Below, piece after piece: positions 41,104-53,748 of a DNA stretch of 64,000 nucleotides (position 1 is its first letter; every line of letters begins with the position of its first letter). The stretch is taken from the NCBI GenBank assembly GCA_922989275.2, contig OV277861.1, positions 26,318,479 to 26,382,478 on the forward strand. Direction: 5' to 3'. Source of the stretch: Gari tellinella (taxonomy: Eukaryota > Mollusca > Bivalvia > Cardiida > Psammobiidae). The notes beneath the pieces were generated by a model that was not told the DNA's origin, made no database searches, and saw nothing but the letters and a program-made list of their open reading frames with translations. A program made the translations under genes and the position numbers.

Positions 41104-41739
41104 ATAAACACCAAAATGACACGAAAATCCAAACGGTATTACTTTCACTTTTGCCCTCGGCTCTTAGGAAACGATTCGTCATAGGCGTTATTCGGTTGTA
41201 TTCATCCGTAATGAAAAACACCTATCAAACTAAAATAAAGAAAATCAACATCAATGTGCTGTGAAAAGACTTCTCTGATACCATATTCAATTTTAAATTA
41301 ATATTTAATTTAAAAATTGCTGCAATTGACTAAATATGATCAGTTGACATTTAGAATCTAGTTTCGTTTTCAAAATAACGTCGTTAGAACAACATGACGT
41401 CATTATCATTGTAACGTCTGAATTTGAAAAACAGTCTGAATCACTGTTAATACTAGAGCTCTATGCAGCCTGATTTGCAGCCTGAGTTTGAGGGACTGCT
41501 CGGAATAATGTTTCTAGGACACTTGGGAATGTTTCAATACCTAGTGGTGATCTAAGTTTGTCTAGATTCTCTTTACTGATTTACAGTCGGCGTAGTAGTA
41601 CAGTATTTTGGTGATTCGAAAATTAGTATAAAATATATGCCCAGTGGGCCATACGATTTTTACGGCCCTCTATATTTTGCACGCTTATGTGATAAACATG
41701 TATAAAGAATAATATTTTATACATTAAAGTTGACACAAT

Positions 41740-42000
41740 TTTACCCTTTACCCCTAGCCTGTTTCTAGTATTGTTAACAGGTAAACACTTAAAGCAGGTT
41801 AAAAGTAAAGCAGAATGTGCCTTTACACATTCTGCTTTTCTTTCAGCCTACTTTAAGCTACCATATGCTAGAATTTAGACAATATTTCTTATAATACATT
41901 ATATTGACTGAACATTTGGACTGTATGAAATGGACACGTTTAATTAAGTGAATGAATGAATTAAATACGCTATAAGGTGCTTCTATTTGGTAAAGGGTTA
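41740..42000. mobile_element. TT-H family MITE (CCCTTTACCCC variant)
   Basis: TTTACCCTTTACCCCTAGCC and TTTGGTAAAGGGTTA. Core 2 at about 41790-41855, shortened at the centre. Confidence 0.65.
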
Positions 42001-42242
42001 TGTGAAGTATGGTCAAACAAGCCTTAAACTTACTGACCAATCAAACTTCAAATGAACATTTCTTGTTTCCATGTAATTAATTCCATTTGTTCATGTTGCG
42101 TCGGCGAACATTGAGGAAATTCTGAGATTTCACCAATTTTTTTCAAATCTATTGACTTTTACATTTTAATGTTCTTAGAGAAGTTATTCAATGGTAAAAC
42201 TATTGAACGTCAAAATACATTTCCAAATAAAAAGTAAAAAAA

Positions 42243-42300
42243 AAATGAGCGTGGCTGGGATTCGAAGCCAGCCCGCCTGGACGAGAAGCAGGGACCCAAA
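42243..42300 (-). repeat. tRNA-like 3' fragment
   Basis: Reverse strand reads GGCTGGCTTCGAATCCCAGCC, a T-arm-like hairpin, then CACGCTCA and a T-run. No matching 5' acceptor strand or D arm, so not a tRNA gene; possibly the head of a decayed SINE. Confidence 0.3.
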
Positions 42301-42362
42301 ACCAAGGATTCAGTACACATTTTCACCCAACTTATCTATATAATAGCCGAAATAGGGCTGCT

Positions 42363-42615
42363 TTAACCCTTTACCCAATAGAAGCGACTTTTAGCGAATC
42401 TGATTTATTCCTCCGCTGAAGAAAATAGTTCCAATTTAATCAGTCATGAATATATATTATAGGGAAAATTTTCAATATATTCTAGCACAGGATAGCTTAA
42501 AGCAGGCTGAAAGTAAAGCAGAATGCGCCTTAAGCGCATTCTGCTTTACTTTCAACCTGCTTTAAGTAGTAACCTATTTTCAATTCTAGAAAAAGGCTAT
42601 CAGGTAAAGGGTTAA
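42363..42615. mobile_element. TT-H family MITE (CCCTTTACCC variant), intact
   Basis: TTAACCCTTTACCCAATAG and CAGGTAAAGGGTTAA, TTAA on both sides. Core 2 at about 42497-42567 as a near-perfect hairpin. Confidence 0.8.
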
Positions 42616-42701
42616 AGTGATTCGTTGCCCAAATTTCTGCTTAATTCAGTCGCTAACCACATATTTTTGAATTGGTAATTTAGTTTTGTATAACATTGAA
42701 T

Positions 42702-42895
42702 CTATAGGTTATAAACGGAACATTACTATACTTTGCATATCTTATGCACCGGATCACTCGAGTTGTGTGTGTAAAGGCTATATCCAACGAGACCGGAGGT
42801 CGAGTTGGATATAGCCTTTACACACACAACGAGAGTGATCCGGTGCATAAGATATGCAAAGTATAGTAATGTTCCTTTTATTATATACCTCTTAT
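42702..42895. mobile_element. Foldback with about 85 bp arms
   Basis: Arms GGAACATTACTATACTTTGC, ATCTTATGCACCGGATCACT and GTAAAGGCTATATCCAAC are followed by a GAGACCGGAGGTCGAG turn and the full mirror. Tips CTATAGGTTATAAAC and TTATATACCTCTTATA are loosely FB-like. Confidence 0.75.
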
Positions 42896-42983
42896 AATAA
42901 AAATAAAATGAAAAACGAGCGTTACTATAAATAAACGGGATTCCCCATACGTCACACTTCGGGGAATGGCGCGTGAAAGTAAA

Positions 42984-43184
42984 TACTCGCTATTACGACC
43001 ACTAAAACGAATGCTAATTGATTAAATAATAGAGAGGTGACAGCTTAAAGCAAGGTGACAGTGAAACAGAAAGCTCCTAAAGGAGCTTTCTGTTTCACTA
43101 TCACCTTGCTTTAAGCGGTCACCTACCGTAAACACCCTAATACTTAACATAATTTAGTGGTCGTAATAGAGAGGTTTTACTGTA
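42984..43184. mobile_element. TA-A family MITE, nearly intact
   Basis: CTCGCTATTACGACCACTAA at the left, TAGAGAGGTTTTACTGTA at the right. Perfect hairpin 43036-43123 around GCTCCTAAAGGAGC. The left tip is altered. Confidence 0.75.
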
Positions 43185-43432
43185 GTTCCGAACTTCCGAC
43201 TACACAGTAAACGTGCTTTTCCCATTACACAAGGTACATGGGTAATACGGAATTTTCAATCCGTCAAGGTGTATTTGTTCGATAAAATACAGAAATATTT
43301 CGGGCAGAACATTGGTAGGTATATAATAAAATAAGATATTGCTAACCACCAAAAATAAGAAATCCCCTATTTCAGCTCATTTAACCCCACCCATTTCCCT
43401 CTATTTCATCGGGGCGGCCAACATTACGCTTT

Positions 43433-43989
43433 GCCTGACGTACTTTCTATAAGTACGACGGAAACTAGACTAACCAAACCTTAACATTCTAACAAGCGAC
43501 TTCTAAAGGGAAACAATTCAACAAATACAATGATAACAACGAAAGGGATCAAACTTGATTAATTACCTTGAAATAGACTCTTGCTATAGGTTTTTACAAA
43601 AATGTAACTATTCCGAACAATTTCCAAAAACAATTATTCCATGGGGATATATATACATACACGCAGCAACACCTGCCTGACACAAAGCGCAATGTTTTAT
43701 AAAATTCCAAATGCAACTTGCAACCGCCGAAAATCGGAACTAAGACCGAAAATGTTTCTCGGTCCCGATCATTTATTCTACTTTATTATCAGTTTTTTCT
43801 ATCTTGATGCATTACTCCCTTCATTGCCTTACCCCGAGTACAGTTGTTATTTGCAAACAGTTTGGATCCTAATCAAACGCCGCCTTACGCGGCGTTTGAT
43901 TAGAATCCAAACTGTTTGACACCAATTCCAATATTTAAGTCAAAATACGTAAATTTTAGATTTGTTAATAAAAGCAGACACCAATTGTT
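43433..43989 (+). repeat. Dispersed duplication T, copy 1
   Basis: Collinear with 53749-54324, from GCCTGACGTACTTTC to GACACCAATTGTT. Contains a TT-C relic whose core (43853-43919) has CAAACGCCGCC arms. Compare the diverged core at 54189-54253. Confidence 0.8.
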
Positions 43990-44472
43990 AACTTGAACAT
44001 AGATGGTCTTTAGTAATAGTATTGTTCTATATGAGCTTTCCTAATATCCAGAAAACATGGACATGCCATGATAAAGTGATATATATCCTCAATACATGCT
44101 AAATTACTATTCAATTCAAATTTTTCAAATTTTTATTGGCATTAAACATATATAATGTTCATAGCAATATAACATAATGTACATGACTAACAATAAATAA
44201 CTATATAGTACTAGACCAGGAAATACAGTTTCATAAGCAGGAGAAACGCATGAAAAAATGTGAGATGACAACGAGTTAAAGCCGCATTGTATTTTTGGGA
44301 AACCTGCATAAAACGGTTGATTGGGATCCCATTAGAACTACATGGGACGTGATTCTTTCACAAAAAGCGGCTTTATCTAAGAAATTCGCTTTTTATTTAT
44401 TTTTTTAATTTAAGGATGCAACTTCCTTTTAATTTGACCTTGTGAACGGAAAGAAGGACAACTCTGTAAATA

Positions 44473-44663
44473 CAGGGCTCCAGATAAGGGGAGTATTTCG
44501 AAAACTAAACTATTTATTTCTGCTTTTAAACCAAATGGTGTCATACTCATTAGAATTGTCTCGAAGAGACGGTTTAATCAGTAGTAATACCATAGCATTC
44601 GGTGCTGAAATGCGTGAGAAAATGTTGGATTTGTTCAATTTATTCCGCTTATCTGGAGCGCTG
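44473..44663. mobile_element. MITE with CAGGGCTCCAGATAAGGGG ends, copy 2
   Basis: Left tip intact, right tip TTATCTGGAGCGCTG. The middle palindrome has lost part of its right arm. Sits inside the large repeat element. Confidence 0.7.
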
Positions 44664-44949
44664 AAATGAAGAAGTTGACCCTTATTCTGCTGCTAAGACG
44701 TCTGCTTTGACATTGTCGTGTGCAATATTTGTTTAGTTTAGATTTATGCATAATTTTGATTAAAACAAACCTTAAGACGATTGTCAAACAGTTTGGGTCA
44801 AGATGAGACGCCGCGTTACGCGGTGTCTGTTCTAGAGTCAAACAGTTTGTAAAGTTGCGACCAGTAGGCACTTGGTTAAACTATGAGATACGGTCACAGC
44901 GTGTAAATAATAAATCACGGGGGTGAGCGTTTACAATAAAATACGGGGG

Positions 44950-46872
44950 ATCTTGCTAAAAATAACTGTTTCAGCCTTGTCCGCTCTCTAACTCAACCAC
45001 TTATTTTTGGATCTTCACCAAACTTGCTATAAATGTTTGTTAGTATAGAATCTAGCTCAAGTTTGATAACTAGCAAAGTCGCATGAGGCATGCCTGAGTT
45101 TGCCCTTGAATAATTAAAAAAATGACTGTTTCAGCCTTTTCTGCTCTCTAATACAAACACTTTTTATTGGATCTTCACCAAACTTGCTGGCATTGTGTAT
45201 TTGTATTAAATATAGGTCAAGAAAAAAATCGAATACAGTTGACTGAAAATCCTTCAAGAGGTAAAGGAGGTATGGAGTAGTCATTAATTACTTTACTTTT
45301 TACCAACACGGCCAAGATGAAGCACATGCAAACATTGACCAAATATTTGGCTAAAATAGAATAAAAACTGTTCCTGTTACAGAGTTGACAAGGCTGAAAT
45401 AAGGATGAAATAGCAATATTTTAATAATTGAAGAACAATTACTCCAACATGCCTTCGGCGATTTGGGTATTCATAGAACTGGACCAAGTTTTGATCCAAT
45501 ATTATTTTCAGCAAATTTGGTGAAGATCCAATTAAAACCGTATGAGTCAGAAAGCTGACAAGCCTGAAGTATGCAATTTATAATCATTCAAGGGCAATAA
45601 CTCCAACATGCCTTGTGAGATTTTAGTAGTTAACATGAATGACCTAGATTTTATTTTAATAAACATTTTCAAAAAGTTTGGTGAATATCCGATAAAAACT
45701 GTATGTGTAAGAGAGCAAAACATTCTAAAACATTTATTTTTGATACTTAAAGGGCACAAACTAATACATACCTTTTGCGATTTTAGTAGTATTCAAACCA
45801 AACCTTGATTTTATATAAATAACCATTTTCAGCAAGTTTGGTGAAAATCAATAAAAAGTATTTGTGTTAGAGAGCAAAGCAATGCTGAAACAATAAATTT
45901 TTAATACTAGTCACATGCAATTTTAGCAGTAATCTAAAATGGCTAAAACAGTCATTTTTAATACATAAAGGGAAAAAACTCAAATATGCCACATGCGATT
46001 TTAGTATTTATCAAACTAGACCTAAATTTTATATAAATAAACATTTTCAGGTAGTTTGGTGAATATCCGATAAAAACTGTGTGTGTTAGAGTACAAACAT
46101 GACTAAAACAGTCATTCTTATTCATAAACAGGCAATAACTCAGATATACCTTATGCGTTTTTAGAAGTATTCTAACTAAACCTTGATTTTATATTAATAA
46201 ACAATTTCAGCAAGTTTTGTGAAGATCAAATAAAAAGTGTTTATGTTAGAGGGCAAAAAGTGCGGAAAATGTCATTTTTAATACTTAAAGGGCAAAAACT
46301 CAGACATGCCACATGCGATTTTAGTAATAATCAATATGGACCTAGATGTTATATTAATAAACATTTTGACCAAGTTTGGTAAATATCCGATAAAAACTGG
46401 TTCTGTTAGAGTGCAAAAAATGTGCTGAAACTGTCATTTTTTATTACTTAGAAGGCAATAACTCCGACATACCTTATGCGATTTTAGTAGTAATCAAACT
46501 AAACCTTGATTTTATATCAATAAATAGTTTACGCAAGTTTGGTGAAGATCTAATACAAGTCTTTGTGTGAGAGAGCAAAAAATCCTGAAACAGTCATTTT
46601 TTAATACATAACGGGCAAAAAATCGGGCAAATTCTTATGCGATTTTAGTAGTAATTAAAATGGACCTAGACGTTAAATTAATAAACTTTTGATGCAAGTT
46701 TTGTGAAGATCCGATAAAAACTATATTAGAGAACAAAGAAATGCTGAAACAGTCAATTTTTAATAATTAAAGGGCAATTACTCCGACATGCCTTATGCGA
46801 TTTTAGTAGTAATCAAACTAAACCTTGATTTTATATAAATAACAATTTTCAGCACGTTTGGTGAAGATCCAA
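44950..46872 (+). repeat. Tandem array, unit about 160 bp, first block
   Basis: About eleven units marked by ATGCGATTTTAGTAGTAATC, TTGATTTTATATCAATAAAC, TTCAGCAAGTTTGGTGAAGA and AGAGAGCAAAAA. Units vary by small indels, and none encodes a conserved protein. Confidence 0.8.
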
Positions 46873-47072
46873 TTAAAGCCGCATTGTGTTTTTGAGAAAC
46901 CTGCATAAAACAGTTGTTTGGGGTCCCATTTGAACTACGTGGGACGCGATTCTTTCACAAAAACCGGTTTTATCTAAGAAATTCGCTTTTTAAATTTTAT
47001 TTATAATATTTTGGTGCTGCACAAATTAAAAAGCCTCCCTTGTGAATGGAAAGAACGACAACTCTGTAAATA

Positions 47073-47272
47073 CAGGGCTCCAGCTAACGGAAGTATTTCG
47101 AAAACTAAAATCTTTATTTCTGCTTTTAAACCCAATGTTGTCATACTCATTAAAATTGTCTCGAAGAGACGGTTTAATCAGTAGTAACACCATAGCATTC
47201 GGTGCTGAAATGAGTGAGAAAATGTTAGATTAGTTCAAATTACTCTCGCTTACATATATAGCTGGATCACTG
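47073..47272. mobile_element. MITE with CAGGGCTCCAG ends, copy 3, eroded
   Basis: Left tip CAGGGCTCCAGCTAACGG; right tip reduced to AGCTGGATCACTG. Same surroundings as copy 2, so duplicated with the host element. Confidence 0.6.
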
Positions 47273-47569
47273 AAAATGACCCTGTAAACCCTTATTCTGC
47301 TGCACAGATGTCTGCTTTGACATTGTCGTCTGCAAAATGTGTTCAGTTTAGATTTATGCTTTGTTTTAATTAAACAAACCTTAAGACGAGTGTCAAACAG
47401 TTTGGATCCAGATGAGACGCCGCGTTACGCGGCGTCTTTTTAGATTCAAATAGTTTCTAAACTCCGTAAAGTTAGGCACAGGGTTAACCACTATGAAATC
47501 CAATAACAACCTGTACATAATTATTCACTGGGGGTAAACGATTAAAACAAACTACGGAGAATCTATACC

Positions 47570-49030
47570 TTGAGCTTGCTGAAAATGACTTTTTCAGCAT
47601 TGTCCGCTCTCTAACTCAAACACTTTTTTTGGATCTTCACCAAACTTGCTACAAATGTTTATTAGTATAGAATCTAGGTCAGGTTCAATAACTAGCAAAA
47701 TCAATAAGCAAAAAATGCTGAAACAGTAATTTTTCAATACATGAAGGGCAAAAACTCAGATATGCCACATGCGATTTTTGTAATAATCATACTAGACCTA
47801 AATTTTATATAATTAAACATTTTCAGCAAGTTTAGTGAATATCCGATAAAAACTGTATGTGTTAGAGTGCAAAAATGACTGAACCAGCCATTATATTTTA
47901 ATAAACAAGCAATAAATCAGATAAACCTTATGTGATTTTAGTTGTAATCAAACTAAACCTTGATATTATACCAATAAACATTTTCAGCAAGTTTGGTGAA
48001 GATCAAATAAAACGTATTTGTGTTAGAGAGCAAAACTTGCTGAAAACAGTCATTTTTAATACATAAAGGGCAAACACTCAGATATGCCACATGCGATTTT
48101 AGTAATAATCAAACTAGACCAAAATTTTATATAAATAAATATTTTCAGCATGTTTGGTGAATATCCAATAAAAGCTGTTTGTTTTAGAGTGCAAAAATGA
48201 CTTAAACAGTCATTTTTTATTAATTAACAGGCTCAAGGAGCTCAACAAAAAATGCGATTTTAGTAGTAATCAAACTTAACCTTGATTTTATATCAATGAA
48301 CATATTCAGCAAGTTTATGGAAGATCGGATAAAAAATAGTTGAGTTAGAGAGCGGACAAAAAAGTGTGTTAGTCTAACTGACTGATGGATGGACGGGCGG
48401 AGGTAGATATGGTTGCCCCCAGTGAAGTTGAATTCGGCTGTATCACGTGATACTAAGTCGTGTGGTAATGTTTATGTCAGACGTTCTATTTTCGGTTTGT
48501 TATGATTTTGAATCGCCCTTTTTGGTGAGTTAGGTCCGTCTTCATCATTTCATAGATCAGTTTGGCCCATAAGAATGTTCAAACATTATTATTAACCGTT
48601 ATTGTATTTCAGGCATTAAGAAAAGGTCTGAAAACACAATGGGACTTTAAAGAATTTTATGTTAGAGATCAAAAAGTGCTGAAACAGTCATTTTTAATAC
48701 TAAAAGGGCAAAAACTCAGACATGCCTCGTGCGATTATAGTAGTAATCTTACTGGACCTATATTTTATATTGATAAACATTTTCAGCAAGTGTAGTAAAT
48801 ATCCGATAAAAAGGTTTGTGTTAGAGAGAGGACAAGGCTGTAACAGCCCCCCCCCCCTTTTTTTTCTTTTTTTTTAAAAAATTATTCAAGGGTAATATCT
48901 CCAACATGCCTAATACAATTTGAGTAGTTATCGAACTTAGCCTACATTTCATACCAATACACATTTTCAGAAAGTTTCTGGAAAATCGGATAAACAATAT
49001 TGAGTTAGAGATAGGGCAAAAATGTGTGAC
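47570..49030 (+). repeat. Tandem array, unit about 160 bp, second block
   Basis: Same unit as 44950-46872, ending twice with GACTGACTGAxGGA tails (near 48370 and 49030). Includes a C-run followed by a T-run at about 48847-48875. Confidence 0.75.
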
Positions 49031-49432
49031 GGTTTGACTGACTGACGGAGAGACTGGCAGGGGGGCGAACAGGCGTTTACTGTAGGACCACACGATGGGC
49101 CTAAAAGGCGCATATATGATTATTCTCGCTGCTTTCGTTTTAACACCGTTGTGACGAAATGTGACTCATTTTATAGCAATATCGTAGATACGCTCACACA
49201 CTGTGAAATTGATCCCAGCTGTACCACGTGACACTAATCCGTGTGGTAATGTTTATGTCAGACTTTCTACTTTCGGTTTGTTATGGTTTTAAATCGCCTC
49301 TTTGGTGATTTAGGTCTGTCTTCCACATTTCATAGATCAGTTTGGCCCATAAGAATGTTCAAGAATTATTATTAACCGTTATTGTATTTCGGACATTAAA
49401 AAATGGTCTGAAAACACAATGGGACTTTAACC

Positions 49433-50640
49433 TTCTTAATTATACAGTAGAATATAAATTAAATTCTGACATTATATTATAAACAAACAAATGTCTTTAA
49501 AATATCACAAAATACAACGTTGTTCTATATTTAAGGTTGGTGCTAGATTTTTAACTTACAGTTATATTTTCATCATATTTATTTTTATTTTGAGTGTGTA
49601 AATCGGTTTGGATCCTGATAAGACGGCACAGTTGTTTTCGTCCTAGCAGAATCCAAGCCCATTGAAGTTGAAATTGGTCTGCATTTTCATAATGGAAATG
49701 GTTGAAAATAACAACATGAATAATAATTATGTACACTTCTAACTATACTACATGTACAGTGTAACAGGTTCTATTCTACGACAGACAAATACAATAGCTT
49801 GTGGCAATAGTTCGGATGCACTCATCCATTTACTGGTAAATGACCAGTTCCGTGACTTCGAATTTTAAGGGGTTGACCCAAGATTTACGCAGAGTATATT
49901 GTAAACGATGTAGACCAAGATCAGGTGGCGAAACCGAAAGCCCCAAGATCTGGATAAGCAGCGTTTGCAAATAAATATTTACTTGTTTCAAACATATTAC
50001 AGATGTTTTAGTTCATGTATAGAACATACACCCGCGACTCACAAGAACCAAGATGAAAGGTCACACGATTTGAATAGTTAACTGTTTGAGGCCATGTTTC
50101 AATATTTCATACCACTGAGGCAGCATACTTCAGTCTGTATATTTGAGTACCCCTAAGACGTGCCGCATGCTAGAGAGGGCGTCTTAGAAATATGGTGTGC
50201 AATTAGGGTCAAATACACAATCTGCTTAATCTTAGAAATATTACTGGTACACATATATAGCAAATACTTATACTTTGGTATGTAGTATGCAAGTACCCCG
50301 AAGACGTGCCGCGTGTATAGAGGACGTCTTAGATTACAGTGTGCAGTTGGGCTCCTATACTCAGTAAAACTAGGTTAGAACAGTACAGACTTATGTTAAT
50401 TAGATCTGTACTATGTAAGTACCCCTAAGACGTGCCACGTACAACATTCGCATAAACGTTTGTTTCTTGGTAGAGCATTCCTAGTATACCTGCCAGTTTG
50501 TATTCGAAGAGAATGTAGTGATACTCTAAACCTGGTTATGAAACATCGTAAATCAGTAATCAGTATGTCTAAGTAACATTCGTATGCAAAAACGTCTTTA
50601 ATGTATATCTATATTCTTCAAGAACACGGCTATTATCAAT
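49433..50640. other. Gene-free interval with weak cores and a short local repeat
   Basis: Eroded cores at about 49600-49665 and 49900-49970. At 50150-50190, 50286-50330 and 50417-50440 a word GTACCCCTAAGACGTGCCGC recurs with spacing near 135 bases; the first two copies are followed by its partial mirror GGCGTCTTAG. No gene seen. Confidence 0.55.
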
Positions 50641-50669
50641 AGTGCCGTACCATTCTTGGATAAAACAAT

Positions 50670-51925
50670 CTATAACGAAGATGGGAAACGTTTCGCGTCG
50701 ATGTTTCTATTATTTATGAACATGAACGAAAACCCATAATTATCTAACAAAGTTTTGACATTTGTAACCCAGTTCTTTTTACCATTTTCACAATCAATTA
50801 GACCTTGTTCGTACAGTTTTTTCAAAAAAATATTATCAGAGTCAATAATTCTATTATATCGAGATATGTACAGTGGATAGCGACCTAGTTCCCCATATAC
50901 CCCTGCAGAAGAAGTACTTAACCTTACTTTAAGTAAACGTTTACAAAATTTTAAGTGGATACGTTCTATGTCTTCCGATTTAGAAAATCCCCATATTTCC
51001 AAAGCATATGATAAAAAAGAGGCTACAAAGGCATCGAATAATTGGCATAATGACTTAGGCTTTAAAGTTACTTTTTTACAATCCATTAACAAAACGTTCA
51101 TCGCTTTTAGTGCTTTTCCGGCTACATGTATGTATTCATTATTAATTGAAAAATTACCAATATATTTAGAAACGGTACCTAAATAAATAAAGTTGTCTAC
51201 AACCTCTAATTCTTGGTCATTGTATGTCTAGTTCTCTCCTCTCAACAAGCTATCCCTTTTCCTAAAAAACATAATCTTTGTTTTACCTGTGTTAACTTCT
51301 AATCCCCATGTGTTACAATATCTATGTAGTAGGTCGAGATTATGTTGTAATTCGTAGACTGATTTACCAAATATGACCATGTCGTCGGCAATAGTAATAA
51401 TATCAAAACAATGTCGTTAATCAATAAACTAGAATCTGCACGGTCTTGTAAGTACAATTCTAGATCTTCCATAAACACTAAACAGCGATACTAAAATGGG
51501 CGAAATAACCTCCCCTTGACGTTACCCGACAGAGTATTCAAGGAAGTCTGAAAAACTATTGCAGGCTTTCACACGTGACTTTACCCTTTCGTACATCGAT
51601 TTAATAATTCTTAACAGTTTCCCACGTATACCTTGTTCGAAAAGTTTTAACCACAATGCATTCCTATATATACAATGTACTGTCAAAGCATTTTAAGGCA
51701 ACGTACAGTCGTTTATTGTTACAAAATAGTGTTGTACAACAGATAACAAAGCAAACATGGAGTCTATGGGTGTATTGTTTGTGTTGCGTTTCCTGCTTGA
51801 GTCTTTCGTATTTATCTATTGTCGATCTACCTTTACGAAAACCAAACTGTGCATCAGAGATAGCATTATGCTCTGAACAAAATGACTCGATTCTATTGTT
51901 TAGACACTAGTAAACAATTTAGACA
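50670..51925 (-). pseudogene. Non-LTR (LINE) reverse transcriptase, 5'-truncated and broken
   Basis: Read on the - strand, successive frames show the RT motif GFRKGRSTID near 51825, the catalytic IADDMVIFGKS at about 51370-51395 (two Asp kept), WGLEVNTGKTKIMFF near 51260-51310, NFIYLG near 51190 and the thumb region. Then comes an open stretch of 143 codons (50670-51101) with LSYALEIWGFSKSEDIERIH. Stops and frame shifts separate these pieces. There is no endonuclease domain and no poly-A tail that I can place. An old LINE fragment; clade not assigned. Confidence 0.85.
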
Positions 51926-52163
51926 AGCAACTTTAATGTGCATTGTTGCTACATGTATTAGAGGGAGTGAGACTACCCCAGTTTCATCTACGAAACCGGT
52001 GATGCACCTTGCTAGATTGACATAATTGTGATTTTGGGGATTTCGGCAAGAACTAAAAATCAATCATGTGGCCAAAGTCAACAAGCATTCGCTTACTTGT
52101 GCTCATGTGCACTTGTAACAGACATACTGAGCTCCAAACCAACAAAGACGGTAAGTGCATGAA

Positions 52164-52410
52164 TACTGTAAAACCGGTTTTATTCGCGAGAATATAATTT
52201 ACGCGTTAATTCGCGAAAGTCTCTAGTTTTGAAAATAGGCGACATCTTAAAGCAGGTTGAAAGTAAAGCAGAATGTGCCTTAAGACACATTCAACTTTAC
52301 TTTTCAGCCTGGTTTAAGCTACCACCTGCTAGAAATATGTCGCGAATTAATACAAAATCGCATGTTTACGCGAAATATTCATGACGCAAAAAATACCTGT
52401 TTTTACAGTA
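52164..52410. mobile_element. TA-R MITE carrying a core 2 hairpin
   Basis: TACTGTAAAACCGGTTTTAT at the left, CCTGTTTTTACAGTA at the right, with TTCGCG words near both ends. In its middle sits core 2 (ATCTTAAAGCAGGTTGAAAG and mirror, about 52245-52325), the same core as in TT-H elements with unrelated ends. Confidence 0.75.
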
Positions 52411-53267
52411 CTTCCTTTGCCGTAATAAGTATATCGTTTGCTTTGAAATTGTCGTCTGCAAAAATTTCTATTAAAAAATAATACATCTTTAGGTAGAAAA
52501 AACTTAAAGACGAATGTCAATAGTTTAGATCAATATCAGACTCCGCATCACGCGGCATCTAATCTGGGTCCAAACTGTTTGCAAATATCAGTTAAGTCGA
52601 CATCGACATGATAACTTTCTTAGTTGCTCTTGTGAAATATTTTAAACTATTATATGTAAATGTAAAGAGAATGATGTTAACTGTTCAAAGCCCTGAAATC
52701 ATTCATACACTTGTTTAAAAGTGTTCACTAAAACTAACAGCTAATATAAGATACTACATGTAAATGTAAAAAGCTTGCTGAATTATTTCTACACGAATTA
52801 TAAAACTGCAAACAACTATTAAATTTATATGCCATCAGGATCCAAACTGGAATTATTCGAATCTTTAGCTGTCTAAACAGGTACCAGCCAAATACAGGTC
52901 ACTACTAATGCAGAAAGCCATTTAGAAGCTTTCTGAATTGCTGTTGTTCTGCATTAACCCATTTCCCCATAATGCACCTTTTTACACCTTAAATTTATTA
53001 GTCCGCTAAAGACAATGTTTCCACTTCATACAGCAATGAATATATACCATAAGAAATATTTGTATGCAGATGGTAGCGTAAAGCAAGCTGGAAGTAAAGC
53101 AGAATGCGCCTTAAGGTACATTATGCTTTACTTTCAACCTGCTTTATGTCTTCACCTGTCTTCAAAACTAGAAACATGCTACGGGGTAATGGGCGAAGCA
53201 GCTACACGTCCTATTAAATGTATGTATATCTCTTTAATGAAGAATTCGTAAGCAAGTAGAGTACATA

Positions 53268-53460
53268 CAGGGCTCCAGATAAGGGGAGTATTTCAAAAAC
53301 TGAAATCTTTATTTCTGCTTTAAACCCTATTGTGTCACTACTCATTAGAATCGTCTTAAAGAGACGGTTTTAATGAGTAGTAATACCAAAGGATTTGGTG
53401 CTGAAATAAGTGAGAAAATGTTGGACTTGTGCAGTTTACTCCCTCTTATCTGGAGCCCTG
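53268..53460. mobile_element. MITE with CAGGGCTCCAGATAAGGGG ends, copy 4
   Basis: Intact tips. The centre AATCGTCTTAAAGAGACGGTTT differs symmetrically from copy 1. Lies in duplication S copy 2. Confidence 0.8.
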
Positions 53461-53748
53461 GTACATATTCTGGACGATTAAATTTGTCCTTCTTGTTTAG
53501 GGAAGTCTTGCTTTTAGAGGTTACATTGTATTAATACATGTAACATATAGACTGTGGTCATATATGGCATATAGCAGGTGTAACATGCACGTAATTATCA
53601 ACTACTACGTATAATAAGACTGACTTCATTTACAGTTATTTATTATATCAATTGAAAATGTCATAGCCAACGTCAATCAATATTTGCATGGACACAGTAA
53701 AACCTCTCTATAACGACCACTAAATAGTATTAATCAGCATGTGTTTAA

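Larger units (their letters stand above)
44275..49432. mobile_element. Large tandem-repeat-bearing element(s) with TTAAAGxCxCATTGTGTTTT ends
   Basis: AAAGCCGCATTGTATTTTTG (44279) and AAAGCCGCATTGTGTTTTTG (46874) at the left sides mirror AACACAATGGGACTTTAA (near 48650 and 49430) at the right. Between them run CAGGGCTCC MITEs, eroded core 1 copies (44787-44848, 47395-47455) and the 160 bp arrays. The right sides share TCTACTTTCGGTTTGTTATG-like sequence and GACTGACTGA plus GGACGG tails. Reads best as two overlapping or nested copies of one non-autonomous element. Limits are approximate. Confidence 0.5.

Noticed and set aside
17700..49030. Regular repeats that could suggest a CRISPR array
   Set aside because: Units of 138-160 bp are contiguous with no unique spacers, the genome is eukaryotic, and there are no cas genes.
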